Positions 17,046 to 26,083 of a stretch of DNA of 64,000 nt are shown one piece after another; position 1 is the first letter of the stretch; every line of letters begins with the position of its first letter. The notes below the pieces were generated by a model, which worked only from the letters and a program-made list of their open reading frames with translations, ran no database searches and was not told the DNA's origin. Source of the DNA: Nocardiopsis dassonvillei_B (GTDB lineage: Bacteria; Actinomycetota; Actinomycetes; Streptosporangiales; Streptosporangiaceae); contig NZ_OZ186815.1 in NCBI RefSeq assembly GCF_964273065.1, forward strand, positions 2,108,001 to 2,172,000. The letters are read 5' to 3'. A program made the position numbers and the translations under genes.

Positions 17046-17957
17046 CTAGGACCGGCGCGACTTGGACTGCGGGTCCAGGGCGTCACGCAGCCCGTCCCCG
17101 ATCATGTTCACCGCGAGCACCAGGACCACCAGGAGCACCGTGGGGAACGCGAAGATCCACCAGTCGGTGGTGGCGAACTTGGAACCGTCCGCGATCACCA
17201 CGCCGAGGCTGATGTCCGGCGGCTGGACGCCGAAGCCGAAGTAGCTCAGCGAGGTCTCGCCGATGATCGCCGTGCTGACCGCGATGGTGGCGTCCGCGAT
17301 GAGGAGCGAGGACATGTTGGGCAGGATGTGCCGGAGGATGATCTTGTGCGAGGGGACGCCCATGAACCGGGCGGCGTGGATGTACTCCCGCTCCCGCAGG
17401 GAGATGGTCATGCCGCGGATCATCTTGGAGGTGACCATCCAGCTGAACGCGGCCAGCAGGACCACCAGGACGACCCAGCCGCCGCCCTGTCCGAAGTGCT
17501 TGGACAGGATGGCCAGGATGACGAAGCTGGGCAGCACCAGGGCGAGGTCGGCGATCCACATCAGGGCGCGGTCGGTGATGCCGCCGAAGTAGCCGGCGAA
17601 CGCGCCGACCAGGGCCGCGATGCCGGTGGACAGCAGGGCCACCAGCAGGCCGATGAGCAGGGACTTCTGCAGGCCGGCGGTGGTCTGGGTGAAAACGTCC
17701 TGGCCGGTCTTGTTGGTGCCCATCCAGTGCTCCGCGGAGGGAGCGGAGAAGAGGGCGGTGTAGTCGCGCTCGCCGACCTCCCAGCCGCTGACGAGCGGTC
17801 CGACGAAGGCGAAGAGGGCGAGCAGGACGAGCAGGACGATGCCGATGATCACCCGGGGGGTGCCCAGGAGTTGGCCGAGGATGGCCTTCGCCCGGTTGGG
17901 TGCCGGCGGCACCGTCGGGGCCTTGACGGGTTCCGTGCCCGTGGTGGTCGTGCTCAT
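17046..17957 (-). CDS. Peptide ABC transporter permease, DppC type
   Basis: 303 aa. ATG at 17957. It has an N-terminal cytoplasmic segment, a first membrane helix (~36-56), an exposed loop (SGWEVGERDYTALFSAPSAE, HWMGTNKTGQDVFTQ) typical of DppC/OppC, then five helices. The BPD_transp_1 coupling motif is present as the EYIHAARFMGVPSHKIILRH segment. It forms the translocation pore with the DppB-type protein. It follows the upstream permease gene by 79 bp. Confidence 0.9.
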   Translation of the reverse strand: MSTTTTGTEPVKAPTVPPAPNRAKAILGQLLGTPRVIIGIVLLVLLALFAFVGPLVSGWEVGERDYTALFSAPSAEHWMGTNKTGQDVFTQTTAGLQKSLLIGLLVALLSTGIAALVGAFAGYFGGITDRALMWIADLALVLPSFVILAILSKHFGQGGGWVVLVVLLAAFSWMVTSKMIRGMTISLREREYIHAARFMGVPSHKIILRHILPNMSSLLIADATIAVSTAIIGETSLSYFGFGVQPPDISLGVVIADGSKFATTDWWIFAFPTVLLVVLVLAVNMIGDGLRDALDPQSKSRRS

Positions 17958-18036
17958 GACCGGATCTCCAGCTCGGTGGCAGCGGGGGCGTACTGGCGGG
18001 TCGGGGTGTGCGCGGACGCGCGGTTCCGTGTCACTG

Positions 18037-19017
18037 TCACACCCGCACCCTCGGGTCGAGCCAGGCGTAGAGGATGTCCGAGAGGAAGGACGCCACCATG
18101 ATCGTCACGGCCATGAAGCAGGAGGCGGCGGCCACGACGTGGACGTCCTGCTGGAAGATCGCGTCGATGAGCCAGGCGCCCATCCCGTGCCAGCCGTAGA
18201 TCTTCTCGGTGAAGGTCGCACCGGAGACCATCACGCCGAACGTGAAGGTGAAGTAGGTGATGGTGGGGATCAGGGCGGTGCGCAGCGCGTGCTTGAACAG
18301 GGCCTTGCGCCGGGTGAGCCCCTTGGCCATGGCGGTGCGCACGAAGTCGGCGCCGAGCACGTCCAGCATCATGTTGCGCTGGTAGCGGGCGAAGGCGGCG
18401 AAGAGCGCGACGGCGAGCACGAAGGTCGGCAGGATCGCATGGTGGGCGCGGTTGAGCAGGAGTTCCCACCACTCCCCCCGGAAGCCCGCCGAGTACTCGC
18501 CCGAGAACAGGAAGAGCTGGAAGCCGACCGCCCCGTTGATGGCGGTCGCGCCGATCTGCACGCTGAGCGCGATGACGACGGTGGGGATGGCCAGCACCAC
18601 GAACGAGGCGACGGTCGCCGCCTTGTCGAACCCGCGGTACTGGCGCACGGCCGCGTAGGCGCCGATGGCGATGCCCAGCGCGCTGCCCAGGATGGTGGCC
18701 ACCGTGATCAGCCGCAGCGTGACCCCGGCCTTGAGCCAGATCTGCGGGGTGACGTCGCGGCCCTGGATGGTCTGGCCGAAGTCGCCCTGGACCACACCGG
18801 TCAGCCAGGTGACGTAGCGCTGCGCCAGCGGTGTCTGGTCGTTCAGGTTCAGGGTGTCGAGCTGGGCGTTGATCGCCTCGGGGGTGGGCGGTGGCTGCAT
18901 CTGCTCGAAGTAGCCGCGCGGGTACAGATTGGTGGCGGCGAGCAGGTACGCGAAGCTGGTCGCGAGGAAGATCAGCACGACGTAGTTCAACAGTCGCCTG
19001 ACCAGGAACTTGCCCAA
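18037..19017 (-). CDS. Peptide ABC transporter permease, DppB type
   Basis: 326 aa. TTG start at 19017 chosen because GGAGAG lies 4 nt upstream and the protein then opens with the usual basic residues and first helix (MGKFLVRRLLNYVVLIFLAT). The large periplasmic-side loop and WLKAGVTLRLITVATILGSA match DppB/OppB. The EAA-type coupling segment is DFVRTAMAKGLTRRKALFKH. It is the first gene of the minus-strand operon: DppB, DppC, fused ATPase, then binding protein. Its leader lies in an unusually AT-rich stretch (see 19018-19599). Confidence 0.9.
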   Translation of the reverse strand: MGKFLVRRLLNYVVLIFLATSFAYLLAATNLYPRGYFEQMQPPPTPEAINAQLDTLNLNDQTPLAQRYVTWLTGVVQGDFGQTIQGRDVTPQIWLKAGVTLRLITVATILGSALGIAIGAYAAVRQYRGFDKAATVASFVVLAIPTVVIALSVQIGATAINGAVGFQLFLFSGEYSAGFRGEWWELLLNRAHHAILPTFVLAVALFAAFARYQRNMMLDVLGADFVRTAMAKGLTRRKALFKHALRTALIPTITYFTFTFGVMVSGATFTEKIYGWHGMGAWLIDAIFQQDVHVVAAASCFMAVTIMVASFLSDILYAWLDPRVRV

Positions 19018-19599
19018 AACTCTCTCCGAACCTCACAGCCGAGCCCGGCGGTTGGTCTGCTGACAGGGGGCGGTCTTTCGCCAAGAGCACTGGTGAGAGC
19101 GGTTCGGAGCCCGTACGGCTGGTGGCCTGTTAAGCATCCGTGATCCCGCTACCACCGGTGGGGGTCACTCCCGGTGACTGCCGAAACACTATTGCGTCCG
19201 ATTCACGATCCGTGACCGGAATGTCAAGAGTCTGGGGCATCGCTAGACACTCGACGGTAACCAGTGCATCAAGAAAAGACAACGGAGCCCTTTTCACCGG
19301 CGAACTGCAGGCGATTTGTCTATCTTTGCACACAAAGTAAGAACATCATCACCTTCAGCAATAAAAGCCCGTTGAACTGGGAAGATGCCAAGAACAACCG
19401 ATCATCCCGTCACCAGTGTTTACACCCAAACCGACAAAACAGGCAAACTTGTCACCAAAAGCCGGTGAGCCGCCATCCGGGGGGAACCGGTCCGCGGTCC
19501 CGTCGGGTACGCGCCCCCGCCACTCCGCGGTGAACACGTCCGGCCTCGGAAAAGACCGACCCGACCCCACGCGGTCGGCATCACCCAGGGTGAGGCCGC
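19018..19599 (-). promoter_or_regulatory. AT-rich upstream region of the peptide transporter operon, with an inverted repeat next to a -35 box
   Basis: 582 bases without a convincing gene, much lower in G+C than its surroundings, above all 19180-19470. On the minus strand TTGACA (19222-19227) could be a -35. The perfect inverted repeat TCACGATCCGTGA (19203-19215) lies just downstream, inside the promoter, as an operator would. Its half ATCCGTGA recurs at 19137-19144. I see no clear -10. The regulator is unknown. The small ORFs here lack ribosome sites and codon bias. Confidence 0.5.
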
Positions 19600-21555
19600 T
19601 TAACCCCGGCTAACGAGGTCACGTGAGCCCTCCTCACGTCGCTCGGGGTCCGACGTCCGGACGATCTCCCCCTCGATCGCGCCCGGGAGGCGCACCCGGG
19701 GCAGCAGTGGAGCCACGCTGCGCGACCGCGCCATCCCCCACCAGGCCCCCAGGCCCCGGGCGGCGTCGCCCGCGATGCCCAGTACGGTCCAGGTCAGCGG
19801 ATCGACCGGAGCGGTGCCGCGCGCGGTCCGCCAGGCCACCGGATGCGGCACCACCAGCGCGGCCGCGGTGGCCGCAGTGGCCAGGACCGTCCGTGCCTCG
19901 GGTCTGCGCCCGCGCCGCAGGTCCCGGGTGATCCGCACCGCTCCCAGGGTCAGGGCCGCGGCGGCCGGGGGCCACCAGGCCCCCCGCAGGGCCCGGGACA
20001 CGGCCCGGGCCTGGCTCGCCAGGCCGGCCGCGACCGCCGGAGCGGTCCGGCCCGGGGGTGCGCCCGCGGCCGCCAGGGCCGCCACCGCCGCCCCTCCTCC
20101 GACGGCGGCCAGGACCGCGGCCGACAGCGGGCGTCCGGCGAGCAGCGCGGCCAGGGCCGCGGTACCGGTCGGGGAGAGTTCGGGGCCGGCCGCCCGGTTG
20201 CCGCGCAGGCGGGCCAGCCGGGCGGCGCCCGCCCCGGCCTCCGCGCAGGCCCGCAGGTAACCGCCGAGGTCGGTGTGCGCGGGGGCGAGCACCCGGGACC
20301 GGGGCTCGTGGCGCACTGAAAGCCCCCTGTCGACCAGGGACCACAGCAGCGCGTGCTCGGCGACCGCACCCAGGCCCGGGTCCAGGGGGGAGGGACCGCA
20401 CCGAAGGCGCTCACCGGGGGCGGTGGAGGGAGACGAAGCGGGAGACTCCGCGGCCGCAGGCCGTCCGTTGAGGGCGGTGGAGGGAGACGAAGCGGGAGAC
20501 TCCGCGGCCGCAGGCCGTCCGTTGAGGGCGGTGGAGGGAGACGAAGCGGGAGACTCCGCGGCCGCAGGCCGTCCGTTGAGGGCGGTGGAGGGAGACGAAG
20601 CGGGAGACTCCGCGGCCGCAGGCCGTCCGTTGAGGGTGGTGGAGGGCGACGGGCGGGAGTCCTCCATCACGGAGCGGCGCAGGACCAGGGCGGTGACGGG
20701 ACGCAGCGGGTCACCGAGGTCTGCGCCGGCCGGGCGGGAGCGATCGGGGGCGGTGTGCCCCCAGGGCAGCACGGGGGCCGGGTCGGGTCCGCGGTCGGGA
20801 CCCGACCGGGAGGCGGCGACGGCGGCGAGGACCGCGGCCACCGGCCCGGCGGCGGCCGAGCGGTCGAGGAGGGTGCGCGGCAGGACGGCGGCCACATCCG
20901 GATCCGCGAAGTGCCCGGCGCACGCCTCCAGCCAGCCGGGCCGGGGCAGGTGCCCGGCGTCGACCAGGGCGACGAGGTCGGCGTCGGAGACGGTGAGGGC
21001 CAGTGCGCGGGCGGCGGCCCCGCCCAGGGGGATGGGCAGCACGCGGGCGCCGCGCTCGCGTGCCGCCCGGGTGGCGGGCCCGGTGGCGCCGACGACGATC
21101 GGCTGCGCCCCGGGGTGGAGCTCGGCGAGCCGGTCCAGGGTGGCGGTCAGCCCGCCCGCCGCGCCGCGGTCGATCACGAAGATGTCCGCGGTGAGTCCGG
21201 GGCTCGCACCGTCCGGTGACGGGGCGGTGGACTCCGCGGCCGCAGGCCGTCCGTTGAGGGCGGTGGAGGGGGACGAAGCGGGAGACTCCGCGGCCGCAGG
21301 CCGTCCGTTGAGGGTGGTGGAGGGCGACGGGTGGGCGAGTCCGGCCGCTATCAGCCCCGCTGCGGTCGCCCCCTCGGCGGCGTCGCGGACCGGCATCCCG
21401 CTCATCCACCGGATGAGGCTGCTGACCTGTCGCGACGTCAGGCGGACGGCGCGGATCGGGTCGCCGCCGACGAGGAGGTGCCCTTCGTCGGCGAGGCGCA
21501 CGGCACGGTCGAGCTCGACGCCGAGGCCGGGCGGCAGGGGGGAGCGGGAGGCCAT
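19600..21555 (-). CDS. MftF-like mycofactocin-type glycosyltransferase, interrupted by in-frame repeats
   Basis: 651 aa, ATG at 21555. The opening PLPPGLGVELDRAVRLADEG then HLLVGGDPIRAVRLT matches MftF, in which an N-terminal PqqD-like domain precedes a GT2 glycosyltransferase. The GT2 core follows: LTADIFVIDRGA, GATGPATRAARERGARVLP, the metal-binding ALVDAGHLPRPGWLEA strand, and a C-terminal helical region. MftF adds glucose to mycofactocin, a redox peptide cofactor. Two blocks of an 18-residue repeat, S-T-A-L-N-G-R-P-A-A-A-E-S-P-A-S-S-P, interrupt it: near residues 75-115 (between the domains) and about 300-380 (within the GT region). No mftA-E genes are near. It may be a relict or act on another substrate. 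Repeat length is a multiple of three, so the frame is kept. Confidence 0.75.
   Translation of the reverse strand: MASRSPLPPGLGVELDRAVRLADEGHLLVGGDPIRAVRLTSRQVSSLIRWMSGMPVRDAAEGATAAGLIAAGLAHPSPSTTLNGRPAAAESPASSPSTALNGRPAAAESTAPSPDGASPGLTADIFVIDRGAAGGLTATLDRLAELHPGAQPIVVGATGPATRAARERGARVLPIPLGGAAARALALTVSDADLVALVDAGHLPRPGWLEACAGHFADPDVAAVLPRTLLDRSAAAGPVAAVLAAVAASRSGPDRGPDPAPVLPWGHTAPDRSRPAGADLGDPLRPVTALVLRRSVMEDSRPSPSTTLNGRPAAAESPASSPSTALNGRPAAAESPASSPSTALNGRPAAAESPASSPSTALNGRPAAAESPASSPSTAPGERLRCGPSPLDPGLGAVAEHALLWSLVDRGLSVRHEPRSRVLAPAHTDLGGYLRACAEAGAGAARLARLRGNRAAGPELSPTGTAALAALLAGRPLSAAVLAAVGGGAAVAALAAAGAPPGRTAPAVAAGLASQARAVSRALRGAWWPPAAAALTLGAVRITRDLRRGRRPEARTVLATAATAAALVVPHPVAWRTARGTAPVDPLTWTVLGIAGDAARGLGAWWGMARSRSVAPLLPRVRLPGAIEGEIVRTSDPERREEGSRDLVSRG
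20419..20665. repeat. 54-bp tandem repeat, four perfect copies plus a partial one
   Basis: Units start at 20419, 20473, 20527 and 20581, with a diverged partial copy from 20635. They contain the 20-mer GCCGCAGGCCGTCCGTTGAG and code on the minus strand for an 18-residue repeat in the MftF-like protein. The copies are identical by eye, which points to recent expansion. Confidence 0.9.
21223..21340. repeat. Second block of the 54-bp repeat in the same gene
   Basis: One full unit (21259-21312) flanked by partial ones (from 21223 and from 21313), again in frame. The boundary GGTGGTGGAGGGCGACGGG matches the boundary of the first block, as if both came from one mobile unit. Confidence 0.85.
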
Positions 21556-22047
21556 GCCCTTTACCTTGGCGGCTCGCCCCCGGAGTGCGCAAGACCCCCG
21601 GCAGGCACGGAGAACGCGACTCCGTTATCGCATCGTTACTCTTTCTCCTGCGCCCCACCAGTCACGGAACCCGTTCCTTGACCGGTGTCATACCCTGGCC
21701 GGACACCCTCTTTATCCAGGTCAAGAGGGGTGATTCTGACCCGGTCAGGTCGGCCGGGTCCCCAGCAGAGCACGGAGCGTATGCTATGCGCGAATACGCC
21801 CTTCAGTGTCGTGGGGCACATCCGCTACCGGACAGGGGCACCCGCCCCGGCCCGCCCCCGCATCCCACCCGTCGCCGCCCTCCGGCCGCGCGCACCGCCG
21901 CGCGGCACCGCACCCCTCCCTGTACCCGGGGGCCTCGACCTGTGTGTCCGCCCCGCGCCGTGACCCGATCCGGGCATGGACGCGACACCGAGGGACAGGC
22001 GCTGCTCCGCCCTGTCCGCCGAGAACACACCGGGGAGTGAACCGCAC
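21556..22047. other. Intergenic region between divergent genes, no gene seen
   Basis: 492 bases between the start of the MftF-like gene (minus) and the HATPase gene (plus). The short inverted pair GCGTAT / ATACGC occurs at 21778-21800 and a GAATACGCC segment follows. The sequence is less GC-rich in its first half. It must hold both promoters; I cannot assign boxes confidently, and open frames here lack ribosome sites. Confidence 0.4.
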
Positions 22048-22575
22048 ATGACCGCAGCAGCACCCCACGATCCCCTCGTCGACCTCGGTGTGCGCGGTGC
22101 GCCCGCACCGGAGCGGCCCGGAACCGCCGACCCCTCCCCCGAGCCGACCATGGAAGAACACCGCAGATCCGCCCGACGCCGCTTCCCCGGCCTGCCGAGC
22201 CAGATCGCCTACGCGCGCAGGTTCGTCGCCCGGCAGCTGGCCGATTGCCCCGACCCCACCACCGCCACGCTGCTGACCAGCGAACTGGCGACCAACGCCA
22301 TCACGCACAGCGCCTCGGGGCGCTCCACCGGCAAGTTCGAGGTGTGCGTCCACCGCGCACCGTGCTGGGCCCGGGTGGAGGTCCGCGACCTGGGCAACCT
22401 CAACGAGTCGCCCCGCCCCCAGCACCGGGACCCCTACGACACGGCCGAGCACGGCCGGGGCCTGGACCTGGTCGAGGCGCTCGCCAGCAAGTGGGGCAGC
22501 GAACCCCGCGGCGACGGCATGGGCCGCAAGGTGTGGTTCGAAGTGGTGTGGGACGAGACCGACGGGGACGGGTGA
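22048..22575 (+). CDS. RsbW-like ATP-binding (HATPase_c) regulatory protein
   Basis: 175 aa. ATG at 22048 has GGGGAG 10 nt upstream; the longer ATG at 21976 has none. The Bergerat (GHKL) fold is seen by its boxes: N box LTSELATNAITHSASG, G1 box VEVRDLGNLN, and G2 box AEHGRGLDLVEALASKWG. The family contains SpoIIAB/RsbW-type serine kinases that bind sigma factors and phosphorylate anti-anti-sigma proteins. Actinomycetes have many copies, mostly of unknown partner. A disordered N-terminus of about 45 residues is rich in Pro, Glu and Ala. The gene converges on a small gene, stops only 4 bp apart. Confidence 0.82.
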   Translation: MTAAAPHDPLVDLGVRGAPAPERPGTADPSPEPTMEEHRRSARRRFPGLPSQIAYARRFVARQLADCPDPTTATLLTSELATNAITHSASGRSTGKFEVCVHRAPCWARVEVRDLGNLNESPRPQHRDPYDTAEHGRGLDLVEALASKWGSEPRGDGMGRKVWFEVVWDETDGDG

Positions 22576-22579
22576 GGGG

Positions 22580-22741
22580 TCACTCCCCCGCCGCGGTCCC
22601 CTCCTCCGGGGCCGCGGGCGCCTCGGGCAGCCGGTAGCGCTCGTACAGCAGGCGGGCGTAGTCCATCGCCTCCTGGGAGGGCTCGGCGCCCAGCTCTTCG
22701 CGGACGAGCTCGTCGAGTGTCTTCTTCTGCGTTTCCGTCAT
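22580..22741 (-). CDS. Small acidic protein of unknown function
   Basis: 53 aa, ATG at 22741. The sequence MTETQKKTLDELVREELGAE then PSQEAMDYARLLYERYRLP predicts two helices and a Pro/Ala/Glu tail. The helical, acidic composition and strong codon bias support a real gene even though it is short and its ribosome site is weak. I do not recognise the family. A hairpin within the 3' end (CCGCGG..CCCC / GGGG..CCGCGG, 22590-22616) may serve as a shared terminator with the convergent gene. Confidence 0.5.
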   Translation of the reverse strand: MTETQKKTLDELVREELGAEPSQEAMDYARLLYERYRLPEAPAAPEEGTAAGE

Positions 22742-22824
22742 GTACCGAAGACTGCCGTTCCTGCGGCGATCACACAAACCAACCCTCCGATCACGGACCG
22801 CCGCCGGTACTCCGGAAAAGCGCG

Positions 22825-22854
22825 GGGCGCCCCGTGCCGGAGCACGGGACGCCC
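22825..22854 (-). terminator. Terminator hairpin after the RND pump gene
   Basis: GGGCGCCCCGTGC / GCACGGGACGCCC, a 13-bp stem with one mismatch and a 4-nt loop, 17 nt beyond the minus-strand stop at 22871. Confidence 0.7.
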
Positions 22855-22870
22855 GTTGGAACGCGGGATC

Positions 22871-25800
22871 TCACCCCCGGCCGACGCTCTCCTTCTCCCG
22901 GGTCGCCGCGACCCTGGCGGCGCGCCTGGAGCGGCGCAGCTCCTCACGGGAGGCCCGGCGGGCCGCCCGGCGCTGCTTGCCCCACTCCACCAGCTGGTAG
23001 AGCACCGGGACGAGGATCAGCGTGAGCAAGGTCGAGGTCACCAGGCCGCCGATCACCACGAGCGCCAGCGGGGCGGAGATGAACGCGCCGCCGCCGGTGA
23101 TCCCCAGCGCCATCGGGGTCAGGGCCGCGACGGTGGCCAGGGCCGTCATGAGGATCGGGCGCAGACGGTGCCGGGCACCCTCCACGATCGCCTCGGTGAG
23201 CGGCATCCCCCTGTTCTGGTTCTGGTTGATCAGGTCCATCAGGACGATGGCGTTGGTGATGACCACGCCGATGAGCATCAGCATGCCGACCAGGCCGGCG
23301 ATTCCCAGCGGGGTGCCGGTGACCAGCAGCAGCGCCAGCGAGCCGGTGATCGCGAACGGGATCGAGACCAGCAGCATGAGCGGCTGGAGCAGGCTCTTGA
23401 AGGTCGCCACCATGATGAGGTAGCAGATGACCACGGCGGCCAGCATGGCCAGGCCCATCTGCATGAAGCCCTCGCTCTGCTCCTGGCTGACGCCGCCCAG
23501 CGTGGCGGTGGCGCCCTGGGGCAGGTCCAGGGAGTCGAGCGCCTGGGTGATCTCGGCGCTCACCGCGCCCAGGTCGGAGGCGGTGACGCTGGCCTCGACG
23601 GTGGTGCTGGTGATGCCGTCGATGCGGGTGAGCTGCGGCGGCTGCTCCACCTCCACCACGTCGGCGACCTCGGACAGCTCCAGCGGCCCGGCGGTCGGCG
23701 ACATGATCACCAGTTCCTCGAGTTCCTCGACGCCGGTCGGGGTCTCGACGGCGCGGACCACGATGTCGCGGCGGCTGTCGTCGACGGTGACGGTCCCGGC
23801 GGTCTGCCCGTTGAAGGCTGCGCTCACCTGGCCGCCGACGGCGGCCTCGGTCAGGCCCAGCTCGGCGGCCTTCTCGCCGTCGACGCGGACCTCCATGGCG
23901 GGCTGGGACGCGGAGATGCCGTTGGTGACGTCGGCGGCGCCGTCGATCCCCCTGAGCTCCTCCTCCACCAGGCCGGCGGCCTCGGCGAGGACCTCTTGGT
24001 CGTCGGCGGTGATCCGGACCTCGATGCCGGAGCCGGCGCCCATCGCGCCCATGGCGCTCATCGTCGGCTCGTACTCGGTGTCCAGCTCCGCCAGGGAGTC
24101 GCGCAGCACGTCGCGGTTGCGCTCCTGGTCGGTGTCGGGGTCCGCGGTGATCGTGTAGTCGATCTGCGCGGTGCCGCCACCGCCGAACGGGCCGGCCATG
24201 GCGCTGCCGCCGACGTTGGTCTGGTAGGACTCCACCCACGCGAACCCGGCGAGCAGCTCCTCGACCTTGACGGCCTCGGCGTCGGCCTCCTCCAGGGACG
24301 TGCCCGGGGGCAGCTCCTGGGTGAGGGCGTAGGTGTTCTCCTCTGACTGGCCCATCCAGTCGGTCTCCAGCTGTCCGGCCATGTAGACCGTGCCGCCGAA
24401 GATGACCGCGGAGGCGGCCAGGGTGATGACCGTGGCCTGCTTGCGCCTGGTGGTGATCCACCGGATGATCGGCATGTACGCGCGCTGGAGCGGGCTGCGC
24501 AGCTCGCGCTCGCCCTCCTCGCGCTCGATCTCCTCCTGGGTGGCGTCGCCGATGTCGCGCGGCTTGAGGAACCAGTAGCAGAGCACCGGGATGATCGTGA
24601 TCGACACGATCAGCGAGGCGAGCAGCGCCAGGGTGGCCGTGACCGCGAACGGCATGAACAGCTCGCCGACCATGCCGCCGACGAAGGCCAGCGGCAGGAA
24701 GACCGCCACGGTGGCGAGGGTGGAGGAGACCACCGCGCCCGCGACCTCGCGGACACCGGTCTTGACGGCCTCCATCTTCTCCTTGCCGTAGTCCAGGTGC
24801 CTGCGGATGTTCTCCAGGACCACGATGGAGTCGTCGACGACGCGGCCGATGGAGATCGTGATGGCCGCGAGGGTGAGCATGTTCAGGGTGAAGTCGAACA
24901 CCTGCATGCCCAGGAAGGCGATCAGCACCGACACCGGGATGGAGACCGCGGTGACCAGGGTGGAGCGGATCGACAGCAGGAAGACGAGGATGACGATCAC
25001 CGCGGCGATCAGGCCCATGCCGCCCTCTTCGAGCATCGCGACGATGGACTCGTTGATGTAGGGCGCCTGGTCGAAGACCACGCTGAGCTCGATGTCGTCG
25101 CCGAGGACGTCGGCCTGCTCGTCCAGGACGCGCTGGACGCCCTCGGAGACCTCGACGGTGTTGCCGTCGGGGGTCTTCATGATCATGACGCCGACGCTGG
25201 GGTCGCCGTTGACGCGGGCCAGGGTGGTGGCCTCGTCGCGGACCAGCTCGACGTCGGCGACCTCGGAGAGGCGCACGGGCTCGGGCTGGGCGGCCGGGGG
25301 CGCGCCGGGCATCGCCGGGGTGTCGCCGGCCTGCGGGGCGGCCGGGCGGACCCAGATGTCCTCGACCTGCTCGACCGAGGTGAACTGGTCGCCGGTGGTG
25401 ACGTTGAGGGTGCGGCCGTCGGAGTCGATGTCGCCGCCGGGCATGAGCCGGCCGCTGCCCTGGAGGGCGTCGGTGATGTCCTGTGCGGTGACGCCCGCCT
25501 CGGCCATCTCGTCCTCGTCGGGGGTGACGACCAGGTCGGAGGCGATCGCACCGGTGATCATCGCCGAGCGGACGCCGTCGATGGACTCCAGCTCGGGGAT
25601 GAGGTGGGTCTCCAGCGGGTCGACCATGCCCTGGTCGTCGCCGTCCTTGGCGCCCGCGGCGAGCATGACGACGGGCATCATGTCGAGGCTGAAGGACATG
25701 ACGCTGGTCTGGACCTCGTCGGGCAGCATGCCCGAGACCTGGTCGACCGCGATCTGGGTCTGGCGGACCAGGTCGTCCTGGTCGGCGCCGTAGTCGAACT

Positions 25801-26083
25801 CGACGGTGACCTGGGCCGACCCGCTGCTGGAGGTCGAGGTGACCGTGGTGGCCCCCTCGACGCTCTGCACGGCCTGCTCCAGCGGCACGGTGACCTGGTT
25901 CTCCACGACCTGCGGGGAGGCGCCCTGGTAGGTGCCGGTGACCATCACCATCGGCAGGGACATCTGCGGGAAGAGCTCCCGCTTGGCGGCCCCCGCGGCG
26001 AGCACCCCGAAGAAGAGCACGGCCACGGTGATGAGGAGGACCAGCGCCCGGTTCTTGAGCGACACGACCGCGAGGCGGTTCAT
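22871..26083 (-). CDS. RND-family efflux pump (AcrB/SwrC-like)
   Basis: 1070 aa. ATG at 26083 with GGAAGGGG upstream. It has the RND plan of two repeats: helix 1 (ALVLLITVAVLFFGVLAAGA), a large outer loop, six helices, a second outer loop and six more helices. The loop KRELFPQMSLPMVMV is the usual first porter segment. The proton-relay helix shows GRVVDDSIVVLENIRRHLD with the conserved Asp-Asp pair. This type, common in Gram-positives (SwrC-like), works without an outer membrane channel. Substrate unknown: drugs, surfactant-like lipids or a cell metabolite. It is monocistronic. Confidence 0.88.
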   Translation of the reverse strand: MNRLAVVSLKNRALVLLITVAVLFFGVLAAGAAKRELFPQMSLPMVMVTGTYQGASPQVVENQVTVPLEQAVQSVEGATTVTSTSSSGSAQVTVEFDYGADQDDLVRQTQIAVDQVSGMLPDEVQTSVMSFSLDMMPVVMLAAGAKDGDDQGMVDPLETHLIPELESIDGVRSAMITGAIASDLVVTPDEDEMAEAGVTAQDITDALQGSGRLMPGGDIDSDGRTLNVTTGDQFTSVEQVEDIWVRPAAPQAGDTPAMPGAPPAAQPEPVRLSEVADVELVRDEATTLARVNGDPSVGVMIMKTPDGNTVEVSEGVQRVLDEQADVLGDDIELSVVFDQAPYINESIVAMLEEGGMGLIAAVIVILVFLLSIRSTLVTAVSIPVSVLIAFLGMQVFDFTLNMLTLAAITISIGRVVDDSIVVLENIRRHLDYGKEKMEAVKTGVREVAGAVVSSTLATVAVFLPLAFVGGMVGELFMPFAVTATLALLASLIVSITIIPVLCYWFLKPRDIGDATQEEIEREEGERELRSPLQRAYMPIIRWITTRRKQATVITLAASAVIFGGTVYMAGQLETDWMGQSEENTYALTQELPPGTSLEEADAEAVKVEELLAGFAWVESYQTNVGGSAMAGPFGGGGTAQIDYTITADPDTDQERNRDVLRDSLAELDTEYEPTMSAMGAMGAGSGIEVRITADDQEVLAEAAGLVEEELRGIDGAADVTNGISASQPAMEVRVDGEKAAELGLTEAAVGGQVSAAFNGQTAGTVTVDDSRRDIVVRAVETPTGVEELEELVIMSPTAGPLELSEVADVVEVEQPPQLTRIDGITSTTVEASVTASDLGAVSAEITQALDSLDLPQGATATLGGVSQEQSEGFMQMGLAMLAAVVICYLIMVATFKSLLQPLMLLVSIPFAITGSLALLLVTGTPLGIAGLVGMLMLIGVVITNAIVLMDLINQNQNRGMPLTEAIVEGARHRLRPILMTALATVAALTPMALGITGGGAFISAPLALVVIGGLVTSTLLTLILVPVLYQLVEWGKQRRAARRASREELRRSRRAARVAATREKESVGRG

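Noticed and set aside
19130..19570. Small ORFs in the AT-rich gap before the peptide transporter
   Set aside because: No ribosome sites, no codon bias and no family resemblance; region is better explained as regulatory.
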